This document shows, in pieces, positions 23,287-34,437 of a stretch of 64,000 bases of DNA. The DNA lies in the NCBI GenBank assembly GCA_963556495.2, contig OY747702.1, positions 39,352,180 to 39,416,179 on the forward strand, given 5' to 3'. The position numbers and the translations under genes were made by a program. Each line of letters opens with the position of its first letter. Position 1 is the first letter of the stretch. The stretch comes from Valencia hispanica (lineage: Eukaryota; Chordata; Actinopteri; Cyprinodontiformes; Valenciidae). Below the pieces are notes generated by a model that saw only the letters and a program-made list of their open reading frames with translations, was not told the DNA's origin and did no database searches.

Positions 23287-24717
23287 TTAAAGCTGCAGTA
23301 GGTAACTTGAATAAAAGTAACTTTTTGTGATATATCCTAAAACTGTCCTGAAAGTAGGAAATGAGATTTGTAATCTGTTAAAAAAGAAGCAGCTCAATTG
23401 GTCACGCCTACAGCACCTACTGCGATTTGCAAGAATCCACCACGCCCGGTAGAAAACACCCAATCAGAGCCAGAGCAGCGTCTGAAGGAGTGTCTGACAT
23501 CTGTCTATCACTCCTCACACACACACCGCGACTCGCCCCTCGCTCCACTACGCAACCGCTACGCAACAGCCACCTAAAGAGAAACTGGCCGTACCGCCGC
23601 TGCCAACAAAAAAGAGATGACCGAGGAGGACAACAAAAGCTAAGAAGAAAGAAGTTGACCGAGCCCGAGATAAAACGAGGGTAAATATGGGCGTAGCCTT
23701 TGAGAGGTGGAGGGAGCCACGGGACCTGAAAGCGTTTAAAACCGATTCCGAGTTGGCAATGTTTCTGCTTGACAGGTAATTTACCCTTGCATGAATAATA
23801 TCTGTTTTGTTTTTTTGGTGGTGGTATTACAGTAAACCTCCGCAGCGTATGCGATCATCCATGCACTCACAGCTAATGTTGTCATATGTGGTTTACTGTT
23901 AGGAAATATTCACAAAAGTTTGTTCTCTAAGGGCCTGTCCACACGGAGACGGGTTTTGCTGTATATGTATAAATTTTTTATCATATTAGGGTTTCGTCCA
24001 CACGGATCCGCCGTTTTTGGAGACTGAAACCGCTATTTTTTGAAACCGGGTCCCAAAGTGCATAAATCTGAAAATGAAGCCCTTGCGGTTTTGTGTGTAC
24101 AGCGAATCCGTATATTTTCTGAAACGATGATGTCATCACATCACGTTTCGGCTGCGTCACACGTAACTGCAACAACAATAATGGCGGACTACATGATTTT
24201 GTTCGTGCTGCAGAAGCTACGAAGCCTACTAGCTTTATTACAGCAAAATCTAATGCTTTGTTATAAATTTATTCTTCTTGGTTCGTATACAGTGCGCAAG
24301 GTTATGCGTATGCTCAAAGTCTTCTTCTCCGTGTATAGTGTATCTCTGTGGCGGAATTACAGCGCTCCATACTGGTCTGGCATATATACTACACCGTTTT
24401 CAGTCGGTTTCAGTGGTTTCGTGTGGACGCAGATATTTCTTGAGACGACGCCGTGTTTACGGAAATTTTTTTTTAGAACGAGGAAAAAAAATATCGGATA
24501 GGGAACCAACCGGCTTCGTGTGGACGTGGCTTAAGTAGCGTCAGCTGATTATCTTTGGCAGTTGTTACGCCAGTAGTGCAGCCGAAGGAGGGAGGAGGGC
24601 TTTGGAGTTGGGGCTTGAGTGCATCGGAGAGGGAGGGGGAGGGATGTGAAGCTTGTTTGGGTTTAAATTTTCAAGCAAAGTCTGCTCTCCTCTCAGAGTT
24701 ACCTACTGCAGCTTTAA
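23287..24717. mobile_element. TTAA-type (piggyBac-like) non-autonomous element
   Basis: TTAA flanks at 23287-23290 and 24714-24717 enclose inverted ends AGCTGCAGTAGGTAACT (17 bp, perfect). The 85-codon frame at 23427-23684 is basic and unrecognised. A second element (23928-24533) sits inside. Without it the host element is about 0.8 kb. Confidence 0.8.
23928..24533. mobile_element. Nested element with GTCCACACGG ends
   Basis: The left end TAAGGGCCTGTCCACACGGA and the right end TCGTGTGGACGTGGCTTA are imperfect inverted repeats. GTCCACACGG recurs just inside (23995-24006) and GTGTGGACG near 24420. A TAA or TTA target would fit PIF/Harbinger, but this is a guess. The 153-codon frame at 24040-24501 spans it without a recognisable domain. 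Confidence 0.6.
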
Positions 24718-25504
24718 AGAACCCATGTGGGTATTTATTTATGGTCAAAATATGTTACAAATATCTGTATTTAATGTTTAAAAACTGATTTGTTATACAT
24801 GCTTTGTTTACAATGATATTTAGAGTGTCAGGCGTAAACTTTTAGTGGCAAGGAGAAAGGCACGGACTTCAGCTTTATTCCGTTAATGTTTTTTGTGTGC
24901 AAAAAACATCTTAAACAGAGACAGCAATGGAAAAAACCAAATAATGCTCAAAGTAAAACTACTAATGATGGTTTTGTCACCACATAGCAAGTAAATCAAC
25001 TATTACAGTTTTTAAGAGTTGAAGTGACATATTCACTTTAATCAAAAACAACATTAAACAATTTACACAGATGGCAGGTGCATCTAAAATCAGATGCTGT
25101 TCCAAAAGTGTATGTCATTCCCTCAAACTAGTCCTCAAAACAAACTCCCAAGTCTCCTTTAGTGATATTACACTTTTATGGCTATCTGTATTTTTAATCA
25201 CTAAATAGGTCAAGATAAATAGATTAATTTATATGGATTAGGGTCAATTGTAATTTCACTGGACTCAAACTGCTTGGACTTGTTCCTTCCTGTAGTTTGT
25301 AACATCTTCCAGCAGAACCTCTCGGGTGATTCACAATGGTGTGCAGACTTTTATCTATGTCTTAGGTTTTTTCTAAGTTAGTGACCCTGGATGCACCCCG
25401 TCTCTTTATTGTTAACTGAGATAGACTCAGCATCCTGCAACTCTCCATACCATAATGCAGTCACAGAGTATGGAGGGATGGATGGATAAATAGATGGATA
25501 AATA
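24718..25504. other. No gene recognised
   Basis: AT-rich sequence ending in a GGATGGAT/AAATAGAT simple repeat at about 25472-25510, next to the SINE. Confidence 0.4.
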
Positions 25505-25505
25505 G

Positions 25506-25893
25506 AGGGCTGCACAGTGGCGCAGTTGGTAGCACTGTTGCCATGCAGCAAGAAGGTCCTGGGTTCAAATCCTTGCCTGGGGTCTTTCTGCATGGAGTTT
25601 GCATTTTCTCCCTGTGCATGCGTGGGTTCTCTCCGGGTACTCTGGCTTCCTCCCACAGTCCACAAACATGACTGTTAGGTTAAGTGGTTTCTCTAAATTG
25701 CCCTTAGGTGTGAGTGTGTGCGTGTATGTATGGTTGTTTGTCCTGTATGTCTCTGTGTTGCTCTGCGATAGACTGGCGTCCTGTCCAGGGTGTAACCCGC
25801 CTCTCGCCCCTTGACCGCTGGAGATAGGCACCAGCCCCCCCGCAACCCTGCATTAGGATGGACGGGTATAGAAAATGGATGGATGGATGGATA
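25506..25893 (+). mobile_element. tRNA-derived SINE, mermaid type
   Basis: A short interspersed element transcribed by RNA polymerase III and copied by LINE machinery. The head has an A-box-like GTGGCGCAGTTGGTAGC and a B-box GGTTCAAATCC about 45 bp further on. It is followed by the typical CTGCATGGAGTTTGCATTTT and CTCCGGGTACTCTGGCTTCC blocks, then CTGTCCAGGGTGTAACCCGC and a (GGAT)n tail. GGATAAATAGA lies on both sides and is a plausible target duplication, although the flanks are themselves repetitive. There is no coding capacity. Older copies lie at 11024, 22070, 56688 and 62004. Confidence 0.85.
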
Positions 25894-26100
25894 AATAGAT
25901 GTAATGAATTAATGATGATGAAAGTCCAATAAAAAGCTATTACCTCACCTATCTATAGCAGTCAGTTAAATTACTTGGCTAATGTAGATGTTATTATGGA
26001 GCAGACGGAGATTAAATAAGTGCATTAAATTAAACATAAATGTATCTTAACGTTCAAGATTCTATGTGTGTAAATGTTATCGCCATAAATGTAACCTGCT
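25894..26100. other. Spacer, nothing recognised
   Basis: AT-rich spacer between the SINE tail and the decayed gypsy element. Confidence 0.4.
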
Positions 26101-26514
26101 CTGGGGTCAGCTGAGGGGAGCTTCAGGAAGCAGTAGCACTGGAAGATGGGTAAGTATGGCAGGTGAGTATTAGGCAACAGGATTTTGGATATGTTTCAGA
26201 GGAAGACAGAGTTGAGGTGCTTACGTTGATACAGGATGAGAGGAGCTTGGAGAGGTAAGTGAGTCCTGTGCAGATGCAGCTGGCAGACTGAGTGAGTGAT
26301 GGTTCTCTGATCCTTTTCCCTCTTTTTCTGCAGGTTAAGCTGTTGGGTTTAGTGTCTCGAGGGTGGACAGACAGGTGAGGTAGAGAGTTCTGACTGGTGA
26401 GTTCCTGGATGGCAGTCAGAGAAGCGGCACCAACCCGGGGAATGGTCCGGAGGAAGCAGACACCTTTCAGCGAGCAGTACAGCGATGAGGCAGGCTCGGG
26501 AACCGGCACGGAGA

Positions 26515-27534
26515 TTAACAACAGGAAGACTTGGAAGGAACAGGGAAGCTTGGGACCTTAGAGAAGCTGTCTATGATTGTGAGGATGACAGTCTTCCCCT
26601 TATAGGGGGGAAGACCGTTTACAAAATCTAAAGCTATTTGCCACCAGGGAACGGTTGGTTGTAAAAATCTGGAGGCGGGGTCTGTGGTTGTTCTTGTTGC
26701 GGTTGCAGGTTGGGCAAGAACTTGCATATTCAGCAAAATCGTTATTAAAGGTACAGTGTGTAAAAAGCTTTACTCTTTAGTGCCACGCAGTTCAGAATAG
26801 GTATTGCAGCTGTGGTAGCCCACACGCATCACATAGGCAATATATCATCAGGGACTCCCAGCTTTCAATGCAGCGATCAGGTCCCTTCTTTTAATCTGTA
26901 TTATTTTCAAAATTTTATCAAAATACGTGTGGAGTAATAAAAACAGTTTTTTCAGGCTTTCAAATCTGCTGTGTCGCGAGTAGACAATCTCCCTCTGGCA
27001 TTCTTCACGGTGTAACTGAGTGTATCCAAAGCGCGAAAGGCGGAGCTAGAATGTCCCTCGTTGGCGAATGTATTTCAAAGATGGAGGCTCAACATGGATT
27101 CAGCCATTCGCGCGACTCGCGCGTATGTATTCTGAATAGCAGATTCTACACTTACGAGAATACTTTCATTAGTAGGTGGAAGTAATTACACATGAATGAG
27201 CAAATATTTTTGAAAGAACAAAGGGTTTTTTGCTAAGAATTAACTCAAAAAAATACACAATGTAGCTTTAAGGCCAGGCTACCAAAAGTAACGACGGAGG
27301 AGAGCAACGGTTCGACTGACTCCAGGGTGACATAAGAATTTCGAAATATAGCCCCATTGAATGGCCCGGGAACACACAGAGGATGGGGTGGTCCGCTCCC
27401 TGAATTGGGTTCTTTAAGCTGTGCCTATTGGATTTGGGTTTCCAGGTTCCAGGTGAGGCTGGTGCAGGTGAGTGGAAGGATGGTTTTGACCACTTCAGGG
27501 GGATTGTCTGACGAAAAATGTCGGGAAAGGGCAT
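26515..27534 (-). pseudogene. Gypsy integrase, split by a TTAA element
   Basis: The N-terminal part (27534-27272) includes the end of the RNase H/linker region and a decayed zinc-binding region ending in LLLVAWP. After the 527-bp insertion the core resumes at 26744 with LNMQVLAQPATATRTTTDPA and WWQIALDFVNGLPPYKGKTV, the block containing the first catalytic aspartate, then ILTIIDSFSK. The rest of the core (second aspartate, glutamate) should lie toward 26100 but is too degenerate to see. It is dead. Confidence 0.7.
26745..27271. mobile_element. TTAA-type (piggyBac-like) MITE inside gypsy integrase
   Basis: TTAA at 26745-26748 and 27268-27271 encloses AGGTACAGTGTGTA and the inverse TACACAATGTAGCT (12 of 14 matching). 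It has no coding capacity. It interrupts a once continuous integrase sequence, so it inserted after the retrotransposon. Confidence 0.75.
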
Positions 27535-27599
27535 CTGGCTTTATCTTCCTGGAACCAGGTCTGTAAGTGATGGTAAGGTTGAACCGAGAAAGGAAGCGG

Positions 27600-28200
27600 G
27601 ACCAGTGATATTGGCAGGGGTTGAGTCATTTAGTTGTCTGCAAGTAAGCAAGATTTTTGTGGTCGGTCCAAATGATAACAGCGAGCTCCATTCCCTCAAG
27701 CCAGTGTCTCCACTCTTCAAGGGTGGCTGTAGCTCAGTGGTAGAGTTGTCAGCCTGCAACCCAGAAATTGTGGGTTCGATTCCAGCTTCTACCTGCGACA
27801 TGTCGTTGTTTCCTTGGGCAAGACACTTAACCTACCTTGCCTACTGGTGTTGGCCAGAGGGGCCGATGGCGTGATATGGCAGCCTCACTTCTGTCAGTCT
27901 GCCCCAGGGCAGCTGTGGCTATAATCATACCTTGCTTCCACCAGTGTGTGAATGTGAGAGTGAATAATGGAGTTTGAGAGTCTTGAAAAGCGCTATATAA
28001 ATGCAAGCCATTATTATTTTATGGTGAGGAGCCCTTGTTCACAGATGTCATATCTGCTCTGTGGGGGTGAATCGCCTTGAAAAGAAAGCACAAGGGTGAA
28101 GTTTTTGATCCATAGAAGTTCCCTGACCCCAGTATTGGAGGCGTCCACTTCCAGGATGAACTAGGCATTGGGGTCTGGGTGTGTCAGAACAGGAGATCAG
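27600..28200 (-). pseudogene. Gypsy RNase H, split by a SINE
   Basis: RNase H removes the RNA strand during reverse transcription. From 28200 the minus strand reads, across frames, FILEVDASNTGV, KLHPCAFFSRRFTPTEQI and RYDICEQGLLTI. After the SINE it resumes below 27720 with [24 protein letters not shown] and WTDHK are the family's catalytic-region signatures. Frameshifts separate the pieces. Confidence 0.7.
27721..28018 (+). mobile_element. tRNA-derived SINE with LINE-like tail
   Basis: The head GGGTGGCTGTAGCTCAGTGG contains an A-box and is followed by the B-box GGTTCGATTCC. The middle CCTTGGGCAAGACACTTAAC is a block shared by several fish SINEs. The 3' end AAAAGCGCTATATAAATGCA matches the tail of the L2-type LINEs at 38434 and 39675, the likely source of its reverse transcriptase. 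It sits within the gypsy RNase H region. Confidence 0.8.
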
Positions 28201-28204
28201 GACA

Positions 28205-29024
28205 GATGAATTAGGCTCATTAACAGAGTAAAAAAGACAAAAACAAAAGAAACCGTAACTTATATACAACTTTAGCACCAGTCTACTGATTGTTGTTGAG
28301 AAAGATGAGCATGTTAACATGCGCTGGGGTCAGAAGCGAAAGCAGCCTGTTGACCAGAATGACGGTCCAGGCTGCTGTCACGTCTGACCTGCAGCGCTGA
28401 GATCACCTGCTGTGAGGGGACAGACGTCGCTGTGACACACATACCTCCATGCTAACTTGGTAACCCTCTGGAATCTTGTTTAATTCATTTTCCATCAGTC
28501 TGTAGGGGTGCAATCCAGGGGTGGCGGAGCTTCCCTCAGAAAGTAATCGGTGAGTAAGTTTCTCTGCTCGTTGTGCATCTGGGCTCCTCCGTGCTAACAC
28601 TGACTTGCTGCTAGGTTGAGACCAATAGCAGGATGCTCCGCTTCTAACCAGGGTTGGAAGTGCGTTCAAGTCGCCTACTTATACACAGCTTCGCAGTGTT
28701 GGCAGTGAACCGAGACTTTTTTTTTGTTGTTTTTTTGTCAAAGTGGTCCCACGCCACACTTTGCTGCGACCTCTTCATGACAATGCTACTTTTGAAATAC
28801 ACAGAAACTCGCAAGAAACGGAGTCAGCCTGGGGGTTTTATTTTCAGTCATCGCCCTCGTGTGGTAAAATGTTTAATTACTGCAACATAGCAACATTTAT
28901 TGCATTCCTTCAAAACTCACATTACGCAACAGAACATGCGTTAATTGATCGGTAAAAAAATATGTCATCGCTGAAATTCTTAATGATCAATTAATCGATC
29001 GTCGATTAATTATGCCCATCCCTA
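28205..29024. mobile_element. Unidentified insertion in gypsy, hAT-like right end
   Basis: Gypsy similarity stops near 28205 and resumes at about 29024. The inserted block ends in ATTAATTATGCCCATCCCTA, the inverse of the TAGGGATGGGC terminus of some hAT elements. ATCGATCG/TTAATCGA words near 28990 support this. I could not find the matching left end, so more than one insertion may be involved. The minus frame 28403-28669 (88 codons) is unrecognised. Confidence 0.4.
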
Positions 29025-29029
29025 GTACG

Positions 29030-29643
29030 AGTTGCACTTGTTTCTTGTGTTTGGACAGGTTGTTAGAGAAAATGAGGATGTCATCTAGATATACAAAGAC
29101 AGAAATGTTCAGAAATTCTCTGAGACTAAAATACGGCCAGGGCATTGTTTAGCCCAAAGGACATAACCAGATACTCAAAATGGCCGCTATGGGTTTTAAA
29201 GGCATACTTGCACTGATCATCTTTGCGTATACTGACCAGGTGATAAGCATTACTGAGATCCAGTTTGATGAAAATAGTAGCCTTTTGCACAGGTTCAAAT
29301 GCGGAAGTGATGAGTGGCAATGAATGCTTGTTTTTGATGGTGATGTAATTTAGTGCTCTGTAATCAATGCAGGGTCGTTGAGATTTATCTTCTTTTTGAA
29401 CAAAGAAAAAACCTGCCTCATAAGCTGATGTCGATGGAAGGATTATACCTGCTTGAAGTGAGCCATTGATATAATTCTCCATGGGTTCTCGCTCCTTGTG
29501 AGACAGATTGAATAGTCGTCCAGCTGGGAGAGGTTCTCTGGAAAGGAGATAGATGGGGCAGTCTTTGGGCCGATGAGGGGGTAAGGACAGGGTGTGCTCC
29601 TTGGTAAAAACCTGTTGGAGATCATGATATTCAGAAGGAACAT
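29030..29643 (-). pseudogene. Gypsy reverse transcriptase
   Basis: Copies the element's RNA into DNA. The minus-strand frame 29482-29126 carries the conserved fingers and palm segments [20 protein letters not shown], then [20 protein letters not shown] and [20 protein letters not shown], and ends in [13 protein letters not shown]. The LDLSNAYH aspartate is present. The domain continues in another frame with the catalytic YLDD (codons at 29080-29091) in FVYLDDILIF. The upstream linker is at 29643-29443. Both active-site blocks are recognisable, but frameshifts at about 29125 and 29450 and the truncation at 29024 make it non-functional. Confidence 0.85.
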
Positions 29644-29737
29644 TAGACAGGTTGGGAGGAAATTCCGGTGGTGAATGGGGAACCCCCTGGGAGGGAATAG
29701 CTGATCGAAGACAGTTTGAATGACATGGTTGACTCCA

Positions 29738-29990
29738 CTAATTCTCTAGATGAATATTAAGGAGCCTGGCCAGATTTGGATGAATATAGCTTTGCTCAGA
29801 AACTGAGTCAATGAGAGACTGAACCTGGAAATGACGGTTTCCAATGACCAGATTGGAAGAAATGGTGAAGCGGAGGGTATTTTTCCTTTCTTTTTTCGTC
29901 AGCAACCCCAGACTTACTGAAGGGCCCTCTTTTTTAGGCAAAAAATGACTAGGTGCGCCACAGTACATGCAGCACAGCTGAGCCCACAGC
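29738..29990 (-). pseudogene. Gypsy zinc knuckle and protease remnant
   Basis: A 76-codon minus-strand frame begins MYCGAPSHF, the start of a Gag zinc knuckle whose distal cysteine is not visible. Later it reads QVQSLIDSVSEQSYIHPNLA. Retroviral-type aspartic proteases use a D-S/T-G-A triad at this place, but here it is D-S-V-S, so the active site is lost. It ends in LLNIHLEN, as in related elements. Confidence 0.65.
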
Positions 29991-29999
29991 TGTAGATAG

Positions 30000-30708
30000 G
30001 GTGAGTAAGTGTTAACGATTTCATGTTGTGCAATTTATGTTGTCACAATTAGGCAACTTTACGTTGTATTGATCAGTAGGCTATGCAATATTTGACCGCA
30101 TTCATTATTATTACTGATAATACACCAAATGGACTACATTATGTGTGCTCAGCTTCAACTTGGAGCACTTCTATATCCACTTACTCTCTCACTGCCCATT
30201 CTAGCTCCATCTGGTGAAGTCCGGCATCCGTATACTCTGGTTCATAAAGGTATCCCTTTGGCGTTGTGATAAAAAAAGTTTCTTCTTCAACCGATCCATC
30301 TGGCATTGTGCTAAAATGAGTTTCATCATTAGATATTTCGTAATCAGACATGTCGCCATTTAACAAGGGGACAGCTGACGGGAGGAGTGCAAGAGTTGAT
30401 GCTGGCCGCAGCGCGGATTGATTGGAATGGAAAGAAAATAAAGCAGAGGAATAGTGAGTTGGGAATTTTGGCCAGCGTTTGTTTTGTGATGCAAATGAAT
30501 CATGTTTTCAAACGCATATAGTTTTCTGAAGCTAAACGGCACAGTTTGTTGGGCCCCGAAACTAGCCAGGACTACTTTCTTGAAAGACTTCTAACGGCCA
30601 GAACTCTGACCAGGAGGTAACCACAGATATGGGTCAGTGTATATGCACTATGCTGATGGTGAGGATGGGATACAACTTCATGTCTAAAAATGCAAACTAT
30701 CCCTTTAA
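30000..30708. mobile_element. TTAA-type repeat, right end preserved
   Basis: The right end ATGCAAACTATCCCT is followed by TTAA at 30705-30708. This is the inverse of the TTAAAGGGATAGTT start of a piggyBac-like family abundant in fish. The inner sequence CATCCTCACCATCAGC-type block (complement near 30655) also fits. The minus frame 30181-30366 (MLNGDMSDYEISNDETHFST..) is acidic and unrecognised. I could not find the left end, so the start is approximate. Confidence 0.45.
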
Positions 30709-32025
30709 TTTATCAACCAGAAAAAGCATTTTTACAAATATTTTCTAAAATATAGACATAACGTCCAAATGTTCAGATAAGTCAAGAAGAAACCCACAGT
30801 TTTTCATATGATCTTCTAATGTTTTCACACAACTATGTGGTTACATGCAGTGCACAATGCACCACATAATTATTGACATGCCTCATGATGAGAAACTATA
30901 TAATGCGAGTTATCTATGGCTTGAGTGGGCATCAGTGCACCAGCCACTTTTACATTTTAAAGAGCTTGCAGAAAAAAAACTGCTTAACATATTTTTTTCT
31001 TTTTAAAAAGGATATAAAATGGCTATAATCCATCAGTGTCTCTCTTCCTGCAGCTGCATCAAACTCTCCAACAAAATTTCCACCTAAAGGCTCTTTTTAC
31101 ATTGTGTGTCACAAACAAAACATTAAAGGAGGAAATGAAGAAAAGAGGCTGAAACACTCACTCAACACATCTTATTGTTATCCGATGGGGTTTTAAGAGT
31201 CTCCAGCAGACAAGTTCGGAGGCTAAATGAGAGTGTGGCAGTAAAAATCAGCTTGTGCCACTGCTGGAGAAAAGGAATGGAGGGGGCCCCCAAGAAGGAG
31301 AGATAATGGAGAATTTATGTTCTCCCTGAAAAGCCCTCTTAGCCCGATTTAATTCTCTTAATAGTGGCAAGATCTCAGCCGGTAACAGTCGGGCACTAAC
31401 CTGCTCTGTAGTTTGAAAGCCGGACGTGCGGTGGGTAGGCGGGGAGCAACAGATGCATAATGAATGAACAAAGCCCTCTGGCTATGGAGAGACGTGATTG
31501 CTCTCAGCATTGTTAATGTTTCATGATTTTAATAGCTGTGTTCCAACGGTTTCACAGAGATATTTGGCAAATGTGCTGATGTCACCAGGATGATGATGGG
31601 TAGTGAAGAGGTGAGAAGTAAAGCATTTCCTCTGAGATGTTTTATAAAACATTGCACAAAGACGACTGTAAAGCACATTGAATATGAATATTTAGAGTTA
31701 ACACCCACTTAAAGATCACAGGCAGATCTTTCGATTGACTACTGGAGAACATCAGCAGGATTTGCAGAAAAGTGATTTCCAGAAGGTTTTCACTTCAACT
31801 TTGCCACACTGGTTTCACATTATTATTTAGTGTTCGTGTGAATCCAAACATTCAGAACCGATAAGTATTATTTATGATTATAGAAAGATGAGGTCAAACA
31901 TTAGTCCTAATTTTTGTCATGAAACAGAAAGCTTGCATAGAAACATAGTCTGATTTTAGAATGTATGTGATTCCTAATAGATTTTATATGCATTTGGAAA
32001 TCCTTTTAGGTTCTGACATCTTCAC
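30709..32025. other. No gene recognised
   Basis: Mostly AT-rich. About 31200-31600 is closer to even composition, has no open frame and contains homeodomain-like words (TGATTTTAATAG, CATAATGAATGAA). Conserved noncoding DNA is possible, but nothing here proves it. Confidence 0.35.
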
Positions 32026-32195
32026 ACACTTTATGGGCTGGGAACACTTCGGGATCCCCCAGGGAAATCTGAAAAGTGTTGGTAATGAGAGAAATCTCCG
32101 GATTTCCTGTTCTACCACGAGAATCTTTCACTATCGCCACCAGAGCTATCCAATATGAGCAAGACAATGAATGTTTGGATGGATTACCTAATAGT
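32026..32195 (+). pseudogene. LINE 3'-terminal fragment
   Basis: GGGAACACTTCGGGATCCCC, then AATCTCCGGATTTCCTGTTC and GAATGTTTGGATGG, follow the order of the C-terminal codons and tail of the LINE family seen at 5200-6150 and 22370-23250. Only about 170 bp remain, without an open frame. Confidence 0.5.
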
Positions 32196-32646
32196 AATTT
32201 TTCACCATTCTGTTTAGATTTTTTTCCCAAGGGAATCCAAAAATCAGATCCCTTAAACTTACTCAAGAATTAATCTTCTCCAAATACCTTCTGAATTGTA
32301 GCTGCTGGATGTTCCCCCGGGGCTCTCTTCTGCTGCTCTCCTAGGGGGTGCAGTAAGCCCTGCATTGGTCAACCTGGGGCTCCTGTGCTCTGGGGGTCCT
32401 TTGGATGTCTATGTCTCCGATCTCTTTTGCGTCTTCATCGATTCCAGGGAGGCGGATTGATCGCTCCTCACACTAACTATTGAACAATTGTATGGAGAAA
32501 CCTTATATGCACCAGCATGCCCATACACACACACACAGGTGTGGGGATTCCGGTGTTTACAGATGCACTCTTGGGCTGAGGTAACCACAAATACATCTTG
32601 TGATAATCGGTACCATTACCTTTTCAGTGACGCTGTTGTTGTATTT
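32196..32646. other. No gene; CA repeat
   Basis: A short ACACACACACAC run lies near 32525. GGCTCTCTTCTGCTGCTCTC and GGGTCCTTTGGATGTCT suggest retrotransposon-derived 3' sequence, but I could not place it. Confidence 0.35.
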
Positions 32647-33388
32647 GGATGCATTCACACCAGCCCTGTTAAGTCCGCTTGAATCGAACTGTAGTTCGTT
32701 TGCCCAGAAATTCTGGTTCGTTTTGGGGGAGAGGGGAGGGGGGGTGAAAGCACAATCAAACTCTTATTTGGACCAAACAAACAAACTCTAGGTCTCGGAT
32801 CCATTGCATATGTGGATGGCAACTGGACCAGGACCGCACCAAAAGCAGGACGGGGACTATTCTGCAGGGCCTTCTGGGTAATTGAAATCTAAACAACCGT
32901 GCATGCCGGATAGTTGTGGCAGAAATGGCTCGTGTTCAGACATGGACGTTGCTCGACGGCTGTATAACGAGTATATTAGTGCTGTAAAGTTGCATGCGCG
33001 CCTACTCATTGCATGCCTTCTCATTGCTGTTATACACAGCAATTTCTAGAGTCCTCTTCCTCGTTATCTGCTCATCCTGAGCCCATTGCTGCAGCATATT
33101 TATCTGGCACATTTGCCAAACACAAAAGAGGAATCCTAAACCGCTACAATCTGCTGCCACTCCATGTTTGTTTACTTTTTACTGTAGAGGAAGAGTTCCC
33201 CGCTGCACCAAGAAGAGCAGCACCACCACTGTGCCATGAAGGGCGGGGAGGTTAACATGTTGCTCAAAAGCTTTATCTGGTTTGACAAAAAGAGCAGTGT
33301 GAATGCAAACCGCACCAGCTGCAACAATGTTGCAATTTTGGTCCACAATCGAACCAAATCTACTGGACTATCAGATGTGAATGCACCC
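32647..33388. mobile_element. Inverted-repeat element with GCATTCACAC ends
   Basis: The left end GGATGCATTCACACC (32647-32661) and right end GATGTGAATGCACCC (33374-33388) are near-perfect complements. The inner sequence next to each end is rich in GAACC/GGTTC and TTTGGTCC/GGACC words. It is 742 bp with no transposase recognised. Relatives lie at 16965-17200. Confidence 0.65.
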
Positions 33389-33985
33389 TTTATATATCTA
33401 TTTGCGGGTTGTGGTTGTGTAGTTCTCAGTTCACATTGTTTGTTTGATCACTGTTTTTTATTCCTCTCTCTGCCGTTCTCCAGGTGTAGAAGTAGACAAG
33501 GATGTTTTCTGGTATTTTTCCCCCCTTGCTCTCTATCTTTATTTCACCCTCTCAACTTTTTCTCCTACGTCTCTACGTCTTCTTTCTTTTCTCCCCTTTA
33601 TTTTCCATTTTCCTGTCCATAATATCTGAAAAAAACCACAGCAATTTCTTACAAAGATGTACATACAGTATATATCAAGTGGGGTATTATAGCAAAAGCT
33701 GCAATGCTCCACTTGTAAAAGTAAATCTGTTGGGCTTCTGCTTGGTACTCAGACATCAATTTCAGTGCCACACAGCCAGACAGGACATGTAAAAAAAAAC
33801 AAAAAAAAAACAATACAATTACTTTTGGAACTATTTCTAGATGACAGATAGGTAGATAATTTATCAGTCCTCCAGGATAAATATTTTCAGCAGCACAAAG
33901 TAAACAATGGAAACAACACGACTAAAGGAGATATCATGAAAGTCTTATGTTTAATGCAAAAAATAAAGGTAGAAATACTTCTACT
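33389..33985. other. No gene; pyrimidine-rich tract
   Basis: A C/T-rich stretch at about 33455-33620 produces several overlapping chance frames (the longest 128 codons from 33236). An A-rich run lies at 33790-33812. Confidence 0.4.
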
Positions 33986-34437
33986 CATGAAGTAGAATAC
34001 AAATCAGCTCCACTCCGGTGCTCCAGGGTGCCCGGTTAACGGTTGGGCCAGGTCGCAGTGGAGGCGCTTGAAGCAGCCGCCACCGCTCTCCTCCAACCTG
34101 CCTGCCTCTTTCAAACCGTTTCAGCGCCCTGGATGCGGATTTCCCTCCTCTGACAGCCCCTGGTCGCCGTAGCTCCGTAGGAGCGCCGCCTAATCCCTCT
34201 CAGCAGCAGGAGCAACAGCCGGACTCCCGCAGCCCCCAACGTCGCGCCAAACACCGGGCTGCAGCCAGAACTCGCAGAGGACTGCTTCACTTCACCCCGA
34301 ACCCACGGAACGAGCCCTCGGTGCCGATTAAACATCGCTGCAGTCCTGGGGAAGCTTCTACACCTGGCATACAGCAAGTCCTGGATGGTGAATGATCCTC
34401 TGCCCAGCGCAAACATCCTCCTGCAGACCCGCCGCCC

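Larger units (their letters stand above)
26101..29990 (-). mobile_element. Ty3/gypsy LTR retrotransposon remnant
   Basis: On the minus strand the order from 29990 to 26100 is zinc knuckle, protease, reverse transcriptase, RNase H, integrase, which is the Ty3/gypsy order. The element resembles the Sushi-ichi type known from pufferfish. It is broken by at least three insertions (26745-27271, 27721-28018, about 28205-29024) and many stops. No LTRs were recognised at either end. Individual domains are listed separately. Confidence 0.75.

Noticed and set aside
24040..24501. 153-codon frame in the nested element
   Set aside because: No transposase motif and it spans most of a non-autonomous element, so it is likely an open frame by chance.
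25506..25580. Second apparent tRNA gene
   Set aside because: It is the head of a mermaid-type SINE with body and tail, not a tRNA.
27721..27800. Apparent tRNA gene
   Set aside because: A- and B-box sequences are present, but no cloverleaf with a proper anticodon and acceptor stem continues. It is a SINE head.
33236..33622. 128-codon plus-strand frame
   Set aside because: It starts inside an inverted-repeat element and runs through a pyrimidine-rich tract, which gives low-complexity peptides in several frames.
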